Assembly (NCBI GenBank): GCA_947489665.1
Contig: CANLEH010000004.1
Coordinates: 186,001 to 250,000 of the forward strand
Source of the DNA: an uncultured Roseicyclus sp.
GTDB lineage: Bacteria; Pseudomonadota; Alphaproteobacteria; Rhodobacterales; Rhodobacteraceae
DNA: 64,000 nt
Direction of reading: 5' to 3'
Positions 43,008-51,857 of the stretch are shown in pieces. The notes beneath the pieces are model-generated. The model did not search any database, was not told the DNA's origin, and saw only the letters and a program-made list of their open reading frames with translations. A program made the translations under genes and the position numbers. The first letter of the stretch is position 1. Each line of letters starts with the position of its first letter.

Positions 43008-43282
43008 TGGAAGGCTTCCGCGGTGCAGGCCAGCGCGAGGTCGTAGGCCCCCATCTGCGACGTCGCCATTTGCTGAGCTTCAAGACCTTCTGCGTCGAGG
43101 ATCGCTTCGGCTTCGTCTGTTGTCATGTTCTCGGTGAAGCAGTCCGCCACTGCTTGCGCAACGTCCTGTGGCACGCCGTTGTTCACGCTGTCCTCCATGA
43201 TCATCATGTTGACGTCATCGAGAACCATTTGGGCGAAGGCCGGCGTGGCCATCAGGGCAAAGGCAAGCAGGGCTGTTCGCAT
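43004..43282 (-). CDS. Small exported protein between sdhA and sdhB
   Basis: Protein of 92 residues with a Sec signal peptide ([18 protein letters not shown], cleavage after FAQ or AFA). The mature 74 residues are acidic and Met-rich (MVLDDVNMMIMEDSV) with two cysteines (VADCFTEN, LALACTAEAF) that could pair. The ATG overlaps the sdhA stop by one base (TGATG). It shares the pattern of two spaced cysteines with the next lipoprotein gene. Function unknown. Confidence 0.72.
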   Translation of the reverse strand: MRTALLAFALMATPAFAQMVLDDVNMMIMEDSVNNGVPQDVAQAVADCFTENMTTDEAEAILDAEGLEAQQMATSQMGAYDLALACTAEAFQ

Positions 43283-45102
43283 CAATATACCCGGGCCTTG
43301 GGCTTGATCTTGTCCAGATCGATGCCGCCTTCGTTGTGGCCCATCAGCGGGTTGAGGTGCACAGGACGGTATTCGAGATCGACCTTGTTGCCATCGACGC
43401 GGGAGATGGTGTGCACGCGCCAATCGTTGTCGTCGCGGTCCGGGTAATCCTCATGCGCGTGGGCGCCGCGGGATTCTTTGCGCGCCTCGGCTCCTGCGAT
43501 GGTGGCGAGCGCGTTGGGCATCAGGTTGCCTAGTTCCAGCGTCTCCATCAGGTCGGAGTTCCAGATGAGGGAGCGATCGGTGACGGCTATGTCGTCGAGT
43601 TTGCCCGCGACGTCGGTCATTTTCTCCAAGCCCTCTGCGAGCGTTTTGTCGGTGCGGAAAACGGCGGCGTCGGCCTGCATTGTTTTCTGCATCTCAAGAC
43701 GCAGCTCGGCGGTTGGGGTGCCACCGTCGGCGTAGCGGACCGCATCGAAACGGCTGAGGGCCTTGTCGATTTCCGCCTGCGAGGCACGGGGGGTGGCGGA
43801 ATTTGGATCCACCACTTCGCCCGCCTTGATCGCAGCTGCGCGGCCGAACACCACGAGGTCGATGAGGGAGTTGGAGCCAAGGCGGTTTGCGCCGTGCACG
43901 GAGGCACAGCCCGCTTCGCCAACTGCCATCAGGCCCGGCACGATCGCGTCGGGGTCCTTCTTGGTCGGGTTGAGTACCTCGCCCCAGTAGTTCGTGGGGA
44001 TGCCGCCCATGTTGTAGTGGACGGTCGGCAGGACCGGGATCGGCTCTTTCGTGAGGTCCACACCGGCGAAGATGCGGGCGGATTCCGAGATGCCCGGCAG
44101 GCGTTCGGCCAGCGTTTCGGGTGGCAGGTGGTTGAGGTGCAGGTGAATGTGGTCGCCATCGGCACCCACGCCACGGCCTTCGCGGATTTCCATGGTCATG
44201 CAACGCGAGACCACATCGCGCGAGGCGAGGTCTTTGTAGGTCGGCGCGTAGCGTTCCATGAAACGCTCGCCCTCGGAGTTCGTCAGGTAGCCGCCTTCGC
44301 CGCGCGCGCCTTCGGTGATTAGACAGCCGGAGCCGTAGATGCCAGTGGGGTGGAATTGCACGAATTCCATATCCTGAAGCGGCAGGCCCGCGCGCGCGAC
44401 CATGCCGCCGCCATCGCCGGTGCAGGTGTGCGCGGAAGTGGCCGAGAAATAGGCGCGGCCATAGCCGCCGGTGGCCAGGACCGTCATCTTGGCGTGGAAG
44501 ACGTGCATCGTGCCATCGTCGAGCTTCCAGGCCACGACGCCGACGCATTGGCCGTCATCGTCCATCAAAAGGTCGGTGGCGAAATATTCGATGTAGAACT
44601 CGGCGTCGTTCTTGAGCGATTGGCCGTAGAGCGTGTGTAGGATCGCGTGTCCGGTGCGGTCAGCGGCGGCGCAAGTGCGCTGCACCGGGGGGCCTTCGCC
44701 AAATTCTGTCGTGTGACCACCGAAGGGGCGCTGGTAGATGGTGCCGTCCTCGGTGCGCGAGAAGGGGACGCCGTAGTGCTCAAGCTCATACACGGCCTTG
44801 GGTGCTTCGCGGGCGAGATATTCCATCGCATCCGTGTCGCCGAGCCAGTCCGAGCCTTTGACGGTGTCATACATGTGCCAGTGCCAATGGTCCGGGCCCA
44901 TATTGCCGAGCGAGGCGGCGATGCCACCCTGGGCCGCCACGGTGTGCGAGCGGGTCGGGAAGACCTTAGAGATGCACGCAGTTTTCAGGCCCTGTTCGGC
45001 CATGCCGAGCGTAGCGCGGAGACCGGAGCCGCCTGCGCCCACGACTACAACGTCGTAGGTGTGATGGGTCACATCGTAGGCCGGGGAGATGGTATCTTTC
45101 AT
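43282..45102 (-). CDS. sdhA: Succinate dehydrogenase flavoprotein subunit
   Basis: Catalytic subunit of complex II (succinate to fumarate), 606 residues. The FAD-binding [15 protein letters not shown] is near the N-terminus, the covalent-FAD histidine is in SHTVAAQGG, and the active-site [10 protein letters not shown] and [24 protein letters not shown] blocks are all present. It is the third gene of the sdhCDA group, 12 bases after sdhD. Confidence 0.97.
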   Translation of the reverse strand: MKDTISPAYDVTHHTYDVVVVGAGGSGLRATLGMAEQGLKTACISKVFPTRSHTVAAQGGIAASLGNMGPDHWHWHMYDTVKGSDWLGDTDAMEYLAREAPKAVYELEHYGVPFSRTEDGTIYQRPFGGHTTEFGEGPPVQRTCAAADRTGHAILHTLYGQSLKNDAEFYIEYFATDLLMDDDGQCVGVVAWKLDDGTMHVFHAKMTVLATGGYGRAYFSATSAHTCTGDGGGMVARAGLPLQDMEFVQFHPTGIYGSGCLITEGARGEGGYLTNSEGERFMERYAPTYKDLASRDVVSRCMTMEIREGRGVGADGDHIHLHLNHLPPETLAERLPGISESARIFAGVDLTKEPIPVLPTVHYNMGGIPTNYWGEVLNPTKKDPDAIVPGLMAVGEAGCASVHGANRLGSNSLIDLVVFGRAAAIKAGEVVDPNSATPRASQAEIDKALSRFDAVRYADGGTPTAELRLEMQKTMQADAAVFRTDKTLAEGLEKMTDVAGKLDDIAVTDRSLIWNSDLMETLELGNLMPNALATIAGAEARKESRGAHAHEDYPDRDDNDWRVHTISRVDGNKVDLEYRPVHLNPLMGHNEGGIDLDKIKPKARVY

Positions 45103-45114
45103 CTGAAATGCCTC

Positions 45115-45486
45115 TCAGAGAGCGATTTGAACAAGGGCCACGAGGCCGCCAAGCGCGATGCCGTAGCTAAGGATCGTCGTCACAATGATGCAGGCCTTGC
45201 GGGTCAGGCCGCGGGTGTAATCCTCAATCAGCGTTTGCATGCCGAGGCGCAGGTGGTGGCTGCCAACAATGAGGTAGGCCGCAACAATCAGCGCGGGAAT
45301 GGGGCGCGACAACGTGGCCACGACGTCGGCGTGGTCAGAGCCAAGGGCCGAGCCGATGATGCCGAGGAAGAAGGGCGTCAGGATCAAGAGCGCCACGGAG
45401 GTGACGGTCATCGTCCAGTGATGGCCGGTGCCGGAGCGGGCGGCGCCCAGGCCGGTGACACGTTTGCGGTCGGTTACGAATGCCAT
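45115..45486 (-). CDS. sdhD: Succinate dehydrogenase membrane anchor subunit
   Basis: Small membrane subunit of complex II with three helices, 123 residues. The heme/quinone region reads GSHHLRLGMQTLIEDYTRG, where the first His residues are candidate heme ligands. It starts 12 bases after sdhC. Family recognition rests on this segment and the operon position. Confidence 0.92.
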   Translation of the reverse strand: MAFVTDRKRVTGLGAARSGTGHHWTMTVTSVALLILTPFFLGIIGSALGSDHADVVATLSRPIPALIVAAYLIVGSHHLRLGMQTLIEDYTRGLTRKACIIVTTILSYGIALGGLVALVQIAL

Positions 45487-45498
45487 GTCGTGCCTCCC

Positions 45499-45882
45499 TT
45501 AGATCGCGATGAGGGTCAGGAAGGTGAGCGCGACGGAGCCGATGATCATGCCCCAGCCCATCTTGTCGGACGTGTCGACATCGAGGCCCCGCCCGGTGTC
45601 CCAGATCAGATGCCGCACGCCGCCAAGGGCGTGATACCAGAGGCCGAGGACCGAGAGCGTCATGACGAGGTCACCGAAGAAGGACGTGATCAGGCCGTCG
45701 ATTGTGGCGAAGTACTCTGGCCCGGAGGCGGCGGCCATCATCCACCAGACGACGAGGATCGCGGAGACCAGCATCGCGTTGCCGGTGATGCGCACGAAGA
45801 TCGAGGTGATCGAGTTAAGCTGCGGACGATAGATCGTCAGGTGGGGTGAAAGCGGGCGGTTGCCGCGGTTCACGTCGGCCAT
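45499..45882 (-). CDS. sdhC: Succinate dehydrogenase cytochrome b556 subunit
   Basis: Membrane subunit of complex II with three helices, 127 residues. Diagnostic segments are NRPLSPHLTIYRPQLNSITSI near the N-terminus and the heme-binding YHALGGVRHLIWDTG. It is the first gene of the sdh operon; the promoter region contains twin TGTGATCACA palindromes 144-175 bases upstream. Confidence 0.95.
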   Translation of the reverse strand: MADVNRGNRPLSPHLTIYRPQLNSITSIFVRITGNAMLVSAILVVWWMMAAASGPEYFATIDGLITSFFGDLVMTLSVLGLWYHALGGVRHLIWDTGRGLDVDTSDKMGWGMIIGSVALTFLTLIAI

Positions 45883-46025
45883 GGCTGGAGTCCCCCTATG
45901 GGTTTGCCGTCAGGTCTGGCGGATGCCGGTCGTTTCCATATCAATAGCAAGTTTCACGCAACTGTCACGCGAGCAGGTGTTGAAAATGCGGTGAATTATG
46001 GGGCTTAACGCCGCAGAATGCATGT

Positions 46026-46057
46026 GTGTGATCACACTTTGGAGTGGTGTGATCACA
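46026..46057. promoter_or_regulatory. Twin TGTGATCACA palindromes upstream of sdhC
   Basis: TGTGATCACA occurs at 46027-46036 (extended to 12 bases, GTGTGATCACAC) and at 46048-46057, with an 11-base spacer and 21 bases between centres. The pair lies between the mch stop and the sdhC start. The same pair with the same spacer is found upstream of sucC at 52974-53004. Confidence 0.75.
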
Positions 46058-46066
46058 TTGATGCCG

Positions 46067-47086
46067 CTAGCGCGGAATCAGCACCCAATAGTCCAGATCC
46101 AGCAGAACGTCGGGCAGGTATTTGCCGTCTTCGCCGCGCAGATCGCCTGCCTTGCCCTTGGTCGCCACAAGCCGCAAACGCAGCGCGCCGACATCGGGTG
46201 ACGTGGTTTCGGCGCGGTCCAGAACCTCAGACCAGGCGTAGATCGTGTCGCCCGCCATGGCCGGGTTGGCGTGGGCGCCGGCGTTGATGCCGGCGATGAG
46301 CTGCGCGTTGGCCAGCCCGTTGAACGACAGCGCGCGCGCCATGGAGATGATGTGGCCGCCATAGATCAGGCGCTTGCCATCGGGCCGCGCGGTGACGTCG
46401 AAATGCACCTTGGCGGTGTTCTGCCAGAGGCGCGTGGCCATCATGTGCTCGGGGTCGGTGAGGGTGACGCCATCGACATGGTCGATGATCTCGCCCACCT
46501 CGTAGTCGCCCCAGCGGTGCGGCTCACCCGCTGCCGCGAAATCGTAGGCGGACCAATCCAGTCCTTCGGGAACGCTGAGCGCGTCGCCTGGAACGGCCTT
46601 GGCGAGGTCAGGCACGACAGGTTCTGGTGCGGGGGCGCCGGTGTCGCGTTTGCGGACCATGACCCAACGGACGTATTCCAGCACGGGCACATCCTGGTTT
46701 TTGAAGCCGCGCGTGCGGACCCAGACAATGCCGGTATTGCCGTTGGAATTCTCTTTCAAGCCGATGATTTCGGACGTCGAGCGAATGGTATCGCCGGACT
46801 CGACGCGCGCCAGAAACCGGCCTTCGGCATAGCCGAGATTGGCGACGGCATTGAGGGAGATGTCGGGAACGGTTTTTCCGAAGACGGCGTGAAAAGTGAT
46901 CAGATCGTCGAGCGCAGCCAAACCGCCGAATGTCCGCGCGCTTTGCATCGCGAAGCGAGGGCCGTAGAGGGCCTGATACATCGCCACGTCGCCGTCCGTC
47001 AGCGTGCGCGGCGTGGCGTGATCGAGGATTTGGCCGACGCTGTAATCCTCAAAAAAGTAGCCTGGGTTGGTTTTCGTGCTGCTCAT
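46067..47086 (-). CDS. mch: Mesaconyl-CoA hydratase
   Basis: Hydratase of the ethylmalonyl-CoA pathway that converts mesaconyl-C1-CoA to beta-methylmalyl-CoA. The 339-residue protein has two MaoC-like hot-dog halves: FFEDYSVGQILDHATPRTLTDGDVAMYQALYG near the N-terminus and GDYEVGEIIDHVDGVTLTDPEHMMATRLWQNTAKVHFD in the second half, where the Asp-His catalytic pair of MaoC hydratases is expected. It is followed by sdhC and preceded, with a four-base overlap, by the DUF1737 gene. The neighbourhood agrees with what I recall of Rhodobacter sphaeroides (mch close to mcl2 and sdh). Confidence 0.93.
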   Translation of the reverse strand: MSSTKTNPGYFFEDYSVGQILDHATPRTLTDGDVAMYQALYGPRFAMQSARTFGGLAALDDLITFHAVFGKTVPDISLNAVANLGYAEGRFLARVESGDTIRSTSEIIGLKENSNGNTGIVWVRTRGFKNQDVPVLEYVRWVMVRKRDTGAPAPEPVVPDLAKAVPGDALSVPEGLDWSAYDFAAAGEPHRWGDYEVGEIIDHVDGVTLTDPEHMMATRLWQNTAKVHFDVTARPDGKRLIYGGHIISMARALSFNGLANAQLIAGINAGAHANPAMAGDTIYAWSEVLDRAETTSPDVGALRLRLVATKGKAGDLRGEDGKYLPDVLLDLDYWVLIPR

Positions 47087-47286
47087 TGCTGTCCCAGCTT
47101 CATGTCTGGCGTGTAGGGCGTGTCGATGTCCTTGGTGACGGCCTGACCGCAGCGCACGACACCGCGCGCGGCGTCGAATGTCATGGTCGGGTCGCCATGA
47201 AGCTCCCAGCCTTTTGACAGGGCCTCGGACACCTTGTGGCAGAAGGCCGAGGTGTCATCCTCGGTCAGCAAGCGGTAGATTTTCAT
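47083..47286 (-). CDS. DUF1737 protein, 67 aa
   Basis: Small soluble protein with the DUF1737 pattern (YRLLTEDDTSAFCHKVSEALSKGWELHGDPTMTFD), function unknown. It overlaps the mch start by four bases and lies three bases after the NnrU-like gene, so it is translated with the ethylmalonyl-CoA pathway genes. The fold is probably a small alpha/beta sandwich that could bind a small ligand, but nothing in the sequence shows this. Confidence 0.8.
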   Translation of the reverse strand: MKIYRLLTEDDTSAFCHKVSEALSKGWELHGDPTMTFDAARGVVRCGQAVTKDIDTPYTPDMKLGQQ

Positions 47287-47289
47287 CGT

Positions 47290-47856
47290 TTATCCCCAGG
47301 GGGTTACGCCAAGCCAGAAGTGGATGCCCATCGTCAAGATCAGCACCACGGCCCCGATCACGGCGATCCGAATTTCCGACGCACGGCCGCCCCATTCAGG
47401 TGGGGTCCATGCAGGCTCGGCCCGGTTGATCAGCATGATTTCCATGAGCGCCCAAATCAGCAAGCCGCCGAAAAGCACGAACGAGGCAAGGTCACCATTG
47501 GGGATGAGGTGCGCGAAAGCCCAGAGTGTGAAGCCGATGAGTTGCGGATGACGGAGTTTCGTGCCGAGGCGATTGCGGGGTTTGCCGGGCGGCGTGGCCC
47601 CGCTTGCATAGATGTAGAAGGCAACAATCATCAGCAGATTGTTGATGCCGACAAGCGCGCCGGACCGGCCCCACCAGACGGGACCGAAGGCGTTTCGGTA
47701 ACCGAATACCATCAATACGATCGACGCCACGACGAGAACCGCCACAATGCCTTTGCCCGGATCGCCAAAACGCTCTCGTGTGGTGGGCGAAAGCCGTTTC
47801 CAGAAATGCGCACCGTACCAGACAGCCAGGCCTGCGATCAGCAAGAACCAGCCCAT
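47290..47856 (-). CDS. NnrU family membrane protein
   Basis: Membrane protein of 188 residues with five to six helices. It matches the NnrU family by GYRNAFGPVWWGRSGALVGINNLLMIVAFYIYASG and the conserved His-rich HPQLIGFTLWAFAHLIPNGDL. NnrU was named from a role in nitrite/nitric oxide reduction in Rhodobacter, and the family is related to isoprenylcysteine methyltransferase-like proteins; here the context is mcl2-mch. Start is the ATG at 47856, sharing one base with the mcl2 stop; a GTG at 47859 is also possible. Confidence 0.85.
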   Translation of the reverse strand: MGWFLLIAGLAVWYGAHFWKRLSPTTRERFGDPGKGIVAVLVVASIVLMVFGYRNAFGPVWWGRSGALVGINNLLMIVAFYIYASGATPPGKPRNRLGTKLRHPQLIGFTLWAFAHLIPNGDLASFVLFGGLLIWALMEIMLINRAEPAWTPPEWGGRASEIRIAVIGAVVLILTMGIHFWLGVTPWG

Positions 47857-48713
47857 CACGCAGCCTCCGTCGCGGCGATTGCATTGGCCTTGGCGAGCGT
47901 TGCGCGGGCTGTCTCAACATGCAGGTTTTCAACGATCTTGCCGTCGACAACGGCCACACCCTCACCGCGCGCTTCAGCCAGTTCGAAGGCTTCAATCTGG
48001 CGGCGAGCTAGGTCGATTTCGTCCGCGCTTGGCGCGAAGATGGCGTTGGCGGTGGCGATTTGCGCCGGGTGGATCAGGGTCTTGCCATCGAAGCCGAAGT
48101 CACGGCCTTGCGCGCATTCTTGTGCCAGCCCCTCTTCATCGCGGAAGGCGTTGTAGACGCCGTCAATGCAGACAAGGCCATGGGCACGGGCGGCCAAAAG
48201 GCAAAGCTGCAGCGAAGTCAGCATCGCCTCGCGGGTGCGGGCATTCAGATCCTTGGCGAGGTCATTAGTGCCCATAACGAAACCCGCCATGCGCGGTGCG
48301 GCAGCGATCTGGGCGGCGTTCAGGATGCCTTCGGGCGTTTCCATCATCGCCCAGATTTGCGTCTCGGCGGTGTCAGGATTGGTGTCGAGCAGGGCTGCGA
48401 GCGCCTCGATATCTGCCGCCCCGTTGACCTTGGGCAGCAAGACGGCCTGCGGTTTTGCCGCCGCGATGGTGGCCAGATCATCGGCACCCCAATCGGTGTC
48501 AAAGCCGTTGATCCGCACGATTTGTGCGCGGTTCCCAAAGCCGCCTGTGACCAGTGTTTCCTGAAGCAGCGCGCGCGCATTTGCCTTTTCATCGACCGCG
48601 ACGGCGTCTTCGAGATCGAAGATGATGGCGTCGATGGGCAGGGTCTTGGCCTTTTCCATCGCACGGGCGCGCGAGGCCGGAATGTAAAGGACGGAACGAT
48701 ACGGGCGGGTCAT
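47856..48713 (-). CDS. mcl2: (3S)-malyl-CoA thioesterase / CitE-like CoA ester lyase
   Basis: TIM-barrel enzyme of the HpcH/HpaI/CitE family, 285 residues. Motifs are RSVLYIPASRARAMEKA, IIFDLEDAVAVDEK (metal-binding Asp/Glu), a metal-site MMETPEGILNA and GFDGKTLIHPAQI near the C-terminus. The shorter length (Mcl1 is about 318) and position beside mch fit Mcl2, which hydrolyses (3S)-malyl-CoA to malate in the ethylmalonyl-CoA pathway. It begins the mcl2-nnrU-DUF1737-mch transcript. A pair of TTGC...GCAA repeats lies 69-94 bases upstream. Confidence 0.85.
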   Translation of the reverse strand: MTRPYRSVLYIPASRARAMEKAKTLPIDAIIFDLEDAVAVDEKANARALLQETLVTGGFGNRAQIVRINGFDTDWGADDLATIAAAKPQAVLLPKVNGAADIEALAALLDTNPDTAETQIWAMMETPEGILNAAQIAAAPRMAGFVMGTNDLAKDLNARTREAMLTSLQLCLLAARAHGLVCIDGVYNAFRDEEGLAQECAQGRDFGFDGKTLIHPAQIATANAIFAPSADEIDLARRQIEAFELAEARGEGVAVVDGKIVENLHVETARATLAKANAIAATEAA

Positions 48714-48781
48714 GGCGCAGGTGGAATCCTTGGCTGTCGTTTCCTTTGAGGGACCATATCTACGCCGCAAGCGCAAGTCTC

Positions 48782-48807
48782 TTGCTGCAATGCAGAATGT
48801 TGCGCAA
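48782..48807. promoter_or_regulatory. Tandem TTGC/GCAA repeats upstream of mcl2
   Basis: TTGCTGCAA (48782-48790) and TTGCGCAA (48800-48807) are two near-perfect palindromes separated by nine bases, 69-94 bases upstream of the mcl2 start. Short-chain fatty acyl regulators such as PccR are reported to bind repeated TTTGCAAA-type sites, so a related regulator is possible. Confidence 0.4.
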
Positions 48808-48924
48808 TAAAGTTTCGCGCAGATTTTCGAGAATTTTGAGACGGTTCATCGGAAATTAACCCTTCCGCGCCTATGCTTTCCAAATCAAAGGCCCCAAGAG
48901 CCTTGCACATTCGGAGGTCGTTCC

Positions 48925-48993
48925 ATGAGGAACCGGGCGCCGATTTGCCAATGCTTCGGCCTGCAATCTGTCGCGCCCCTGACACGGGACTGA
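48925..48993 (+). CDS. Possible 22-residue leader peptide
   Basis: Very short frame with an ideal ribosome site (GGAGG, seven bases before the ATG). The peptide begins MRNRAPICQCFG and ends APLTRD. It stops four bases before the start of the next exported-protein gene, whose own ribosome site is poor, so it may be a leader that controls that gene by coupled translation. The CQC cysteine pair is the only notable feature. Confidence 0.45.
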   Translation: MRNRAPICQCFGLQSVAPLTRD

Positions 48994-48997
48994 CGAC

Positions 48998-49303
48998 ATG
49001 ATGAACAGATTCGCATCCATTGCCTTTGCCGGGCTGATCACAATTGTGGGCCTTCCCGCTGAGGCGCAGAACATGCTGTGCGGCCAACGCGAGATGGTCG
49101 TTGGCGAGCTTACCGGCCGCTACGGCGAAGAGGTAAGGGGCATGGGGCTGGCACACCAGAACCGCATCGTGGAGGTGTTTGTTTCAGAGGAAACAGGGAC
49201 TTGGACGATCACGGTAACCTCACCCAATGGCATGACGTGCCTTATGGCTGCGGGCCAGCATTTCGCCACGATGGAGCCTGTGGCGGCGGGTGAAGACCTC
49301 TGA
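48998..49303 (+). CDS. Small exported protein, 101 aa
   Basis: Periplasmic protein with a Sec signal peptide (MMNRFASIAFAGLITIVGLPAEAQ). The mature part has two cysteines (MLCGQREMVV and NGMTCLMAAG) that could form a disulfide, and a central strand-rich section (IVEVFVSEETGTWTITVTSP). Small proteins of this pattern are frequent in Rhodobacteraceae but I know of no function. It lies 115 bases before mdh and might share its transcript. Confidence 0.75.
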   Translation: MMNRFASIAFAGLITIVGLPAEAQNMLCGQREMVVGELTGRYGEEVRGMGLAHQNRIVEVFVSEETGTWTITVTSPNGMTCLMAAGQHFATMEPVAAGEDL

Positions 49304-49328
49304 TCTGAGGCGCTCGCCCTCTGGTTGA

Positions 49329-50381
<1,053 letters not shown>

Positions 50382-50403
50382 TAGCCGTTTGCAACGAATG
50401 AAC

Positions 50404-50431
50404 AGGCCGGGCCGTGCGCCCGGCCTTTTTT
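50404..50431 (+). terminator. Intrinsic terminator of mdh
   Basis: AGGCCGGGC pairs with GCCCGGCCT around CGTGC-type loop bases and is followed by TTTTTT, 23 bases after the mdh stop. Confidence 0.9.
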
Positions 50432-50535
50432 GTGCGCGGCGGGCAACGGTTTGGCGATAAGGCGAAACGGTGCCCTTGATCCACCCGGCGCACTGGCGTC
50501 TACTTGGGTCAAACAATGAAGGCAGAGAGCAGACC

Positions 50536-50994
50536 TTGCCCAAGCGCGTGATTACCTACGGGACATTCGATTTGTTCCACATCGGCCATGTTCGGTTGCT
50601 GCAACGGCTGGCCGGATTGGGCGACCATCTAACGGTCTGTGTTTCGACCGATGAATTCAATGCAATCAAGGGCAAAAGCTCTGTGATCCCGTATGAACAG
50701 CGCGTCGAGATCCTGACCGCCTGTCGCTACGTGGACGCGGTTTTGCCGGAGAATGATTGGGCCCAGAAGCGCAACGACATCGTGCGGGAAAAGATCGATA
50801 TTTTTGCGATGGGCAATGATTGGAGCGGGAAGTTCGATGATCTTGGGGACCTATGCGAGGTTGTTTATCTGCCCCGAACCGAGGATATCTCGACCACTTC
50901 GCTGAAAGCCTACATGGATGCGTTGCGCACCGAACAGTTGAGCGAGATCAAGCATCTGATCGAGACCCTTAGCGACAAGGCCACGTCCCTATGA
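50536..50994 (+). CDS. Glycerol-3-phosphate cytidylyltransferase-like enzyme
   Basis: Nucleotidyltransferase that resembles TagD very closely (activates glycerol 3-phosphate with CTP to CDP-glycerol). It has ITYGTFDLFHIGHVRLL (HxGH at the N-terminus), CVSTDEFNAIKGK, NDWAQKRNDI, and the C-terminal ISTTSLK (the RTEGISTT motif). The likely start is TTG at 50536 or GTG at 50548; an open frame reaches back to 50470. TagD is best known from Gram-positive teichoic acid synthesis, so its presence here with a LicD-like gene (ATGA overlap) is notable. The product would feed a surface-glycan decoration. Confidence 0.85.
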   Translation: MPKRVITYGTFDLFHIGHVRLLQRLAGLGDHLTVCVSTDEFNAIKGKSSVIPYEQRVEILTACRYVDAVLPENDWAQKRNDIVREKIDIFAMGNDWSGKFDDLGDLCEVVYLPRTEDISTTSLKAYMDALRTEQLSEIKHLIETLSDKATSL

Positions 50995-51857
50995 GCGATC
51001 TGCTTGCCGAAGTCTGGGAAAGGGCACGGGGCGACGGGTTTTCCAAAGCCGATTACAGCCGCCTGTTCGATGCGCTGGAAGCGGTACGTGATCGTAACGA
51101 CACGGACTGGATGCAGGCATGGATCGTCTTGCACTGTGCGACACGCAACAAGGCAATTGCCGCGCAGCGTCTGATTGCCCGTTTAAGCCGGGTCAGCCGC
51201 AAGAACGGGCAGGAAGCCGAGTATTACGAATTCCTGCGTCTCGTTGAGGACGATCTTGGTTTGCATCTGCCCAACGGAAGTTCCTACACGGAGAGTTTTC
51301 GGGGGGCGGATGTGGATGCCGTGCTGGCCGATTGCCACGCGCTTGCTGACCGTATGGCCGAGCTTGGGCTGGAAGTGTTTGCCAATTCCGGCACGCTTCT
51401 TGGCATCGTGCGCGAGGGCACGCTGCTGCAATACGACAACGACATTGATCTGGGCGTATTGCTTGAGGCCCGTGATGAGGCCAGTGCCGCGACGGAATGG
51501 ATTGCGTTGTGCGACCGGCTCATTGCCGAAGGCGTTGGGGTCGAACGGTCGTCGTGGAGTGGTGTGACCCTGAAACTCAACAAGATCGGGGCCTTCGGCG
51601 TTGACCTGTTTCCGGCATGGATCGATGCGGCGGAGTGCGTCTATGTCTACCCACACACATTTGGCAATCTGACCCGCGAACACTTGCTGCCGTTCAGCAA
51701 ACATGACGTGACAGGATTGAGAATTCCAGCGGATGCCAAGGCGATGCTGGCTTCGAACTATGGCGATAGCTGGCGTGTTCCCAACGAGGGCTGGACCTTC
51801 GGATGGAAGGACGCAAACGCCAAGTTTGACGGGTTCCTGAAGGCTGTGGCCACCTAG
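50991..51857 (+). CDS. LicD/fukutin-like phosphotransferase
   Basis: Protein of 288 residues with the LicD nucleotidyltransferase core: FANSGTLLGIVREGTLLQYDNDIDLGV, where the paired Asp residues bind metal, and a second block GVTLKLNKIGAFGVDLFPAW. LicD proteins transfer phosphocholine and their animal relatives FKTN/FKRP transfer ribitol phosphate or glycerol phosphate from CDP-activated donors. The gene overlaps the TagD-like gene by four bases, so CDP-glycerol is a likely donor. The N-terminal 90 residues are helical and of unknown role. No signal peptide: it probably works at the inner face of the membrane. Confidence 0.82.
   Translation: MSDLLAEVWERARGDGFSKADYSRLFDALEAVRDRNDTDWMQAWIVLHCATRNKAIAAQRLIARLSRVSRKNGQEAEYYEFLRLVEDDLGLHLPNGSSYTESFRGADVDAVLADCHALADRMAELGLEVFANSGTLLGIVREGTLLQYDNDIDLGVLLEARDEASAATEWIALCDRLIAEGVGVERSSWSGVTLKLNKIGAFGVDLFPAWIDAAECVYVYPHTFGNLTREHLLPFSKHDVTGLRIPADAKAMLASNYGDSWRVPNEGWTFGWKDANAKFDGFLKAVAT

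Noticed and set aside
46026-46057. The TGTGATCACA pairs as Crp sites
   Set aside because: The Crp consensus has six bases between TGTGA and TCACA; here the halves touch, so the usual Crp spacing is not met.
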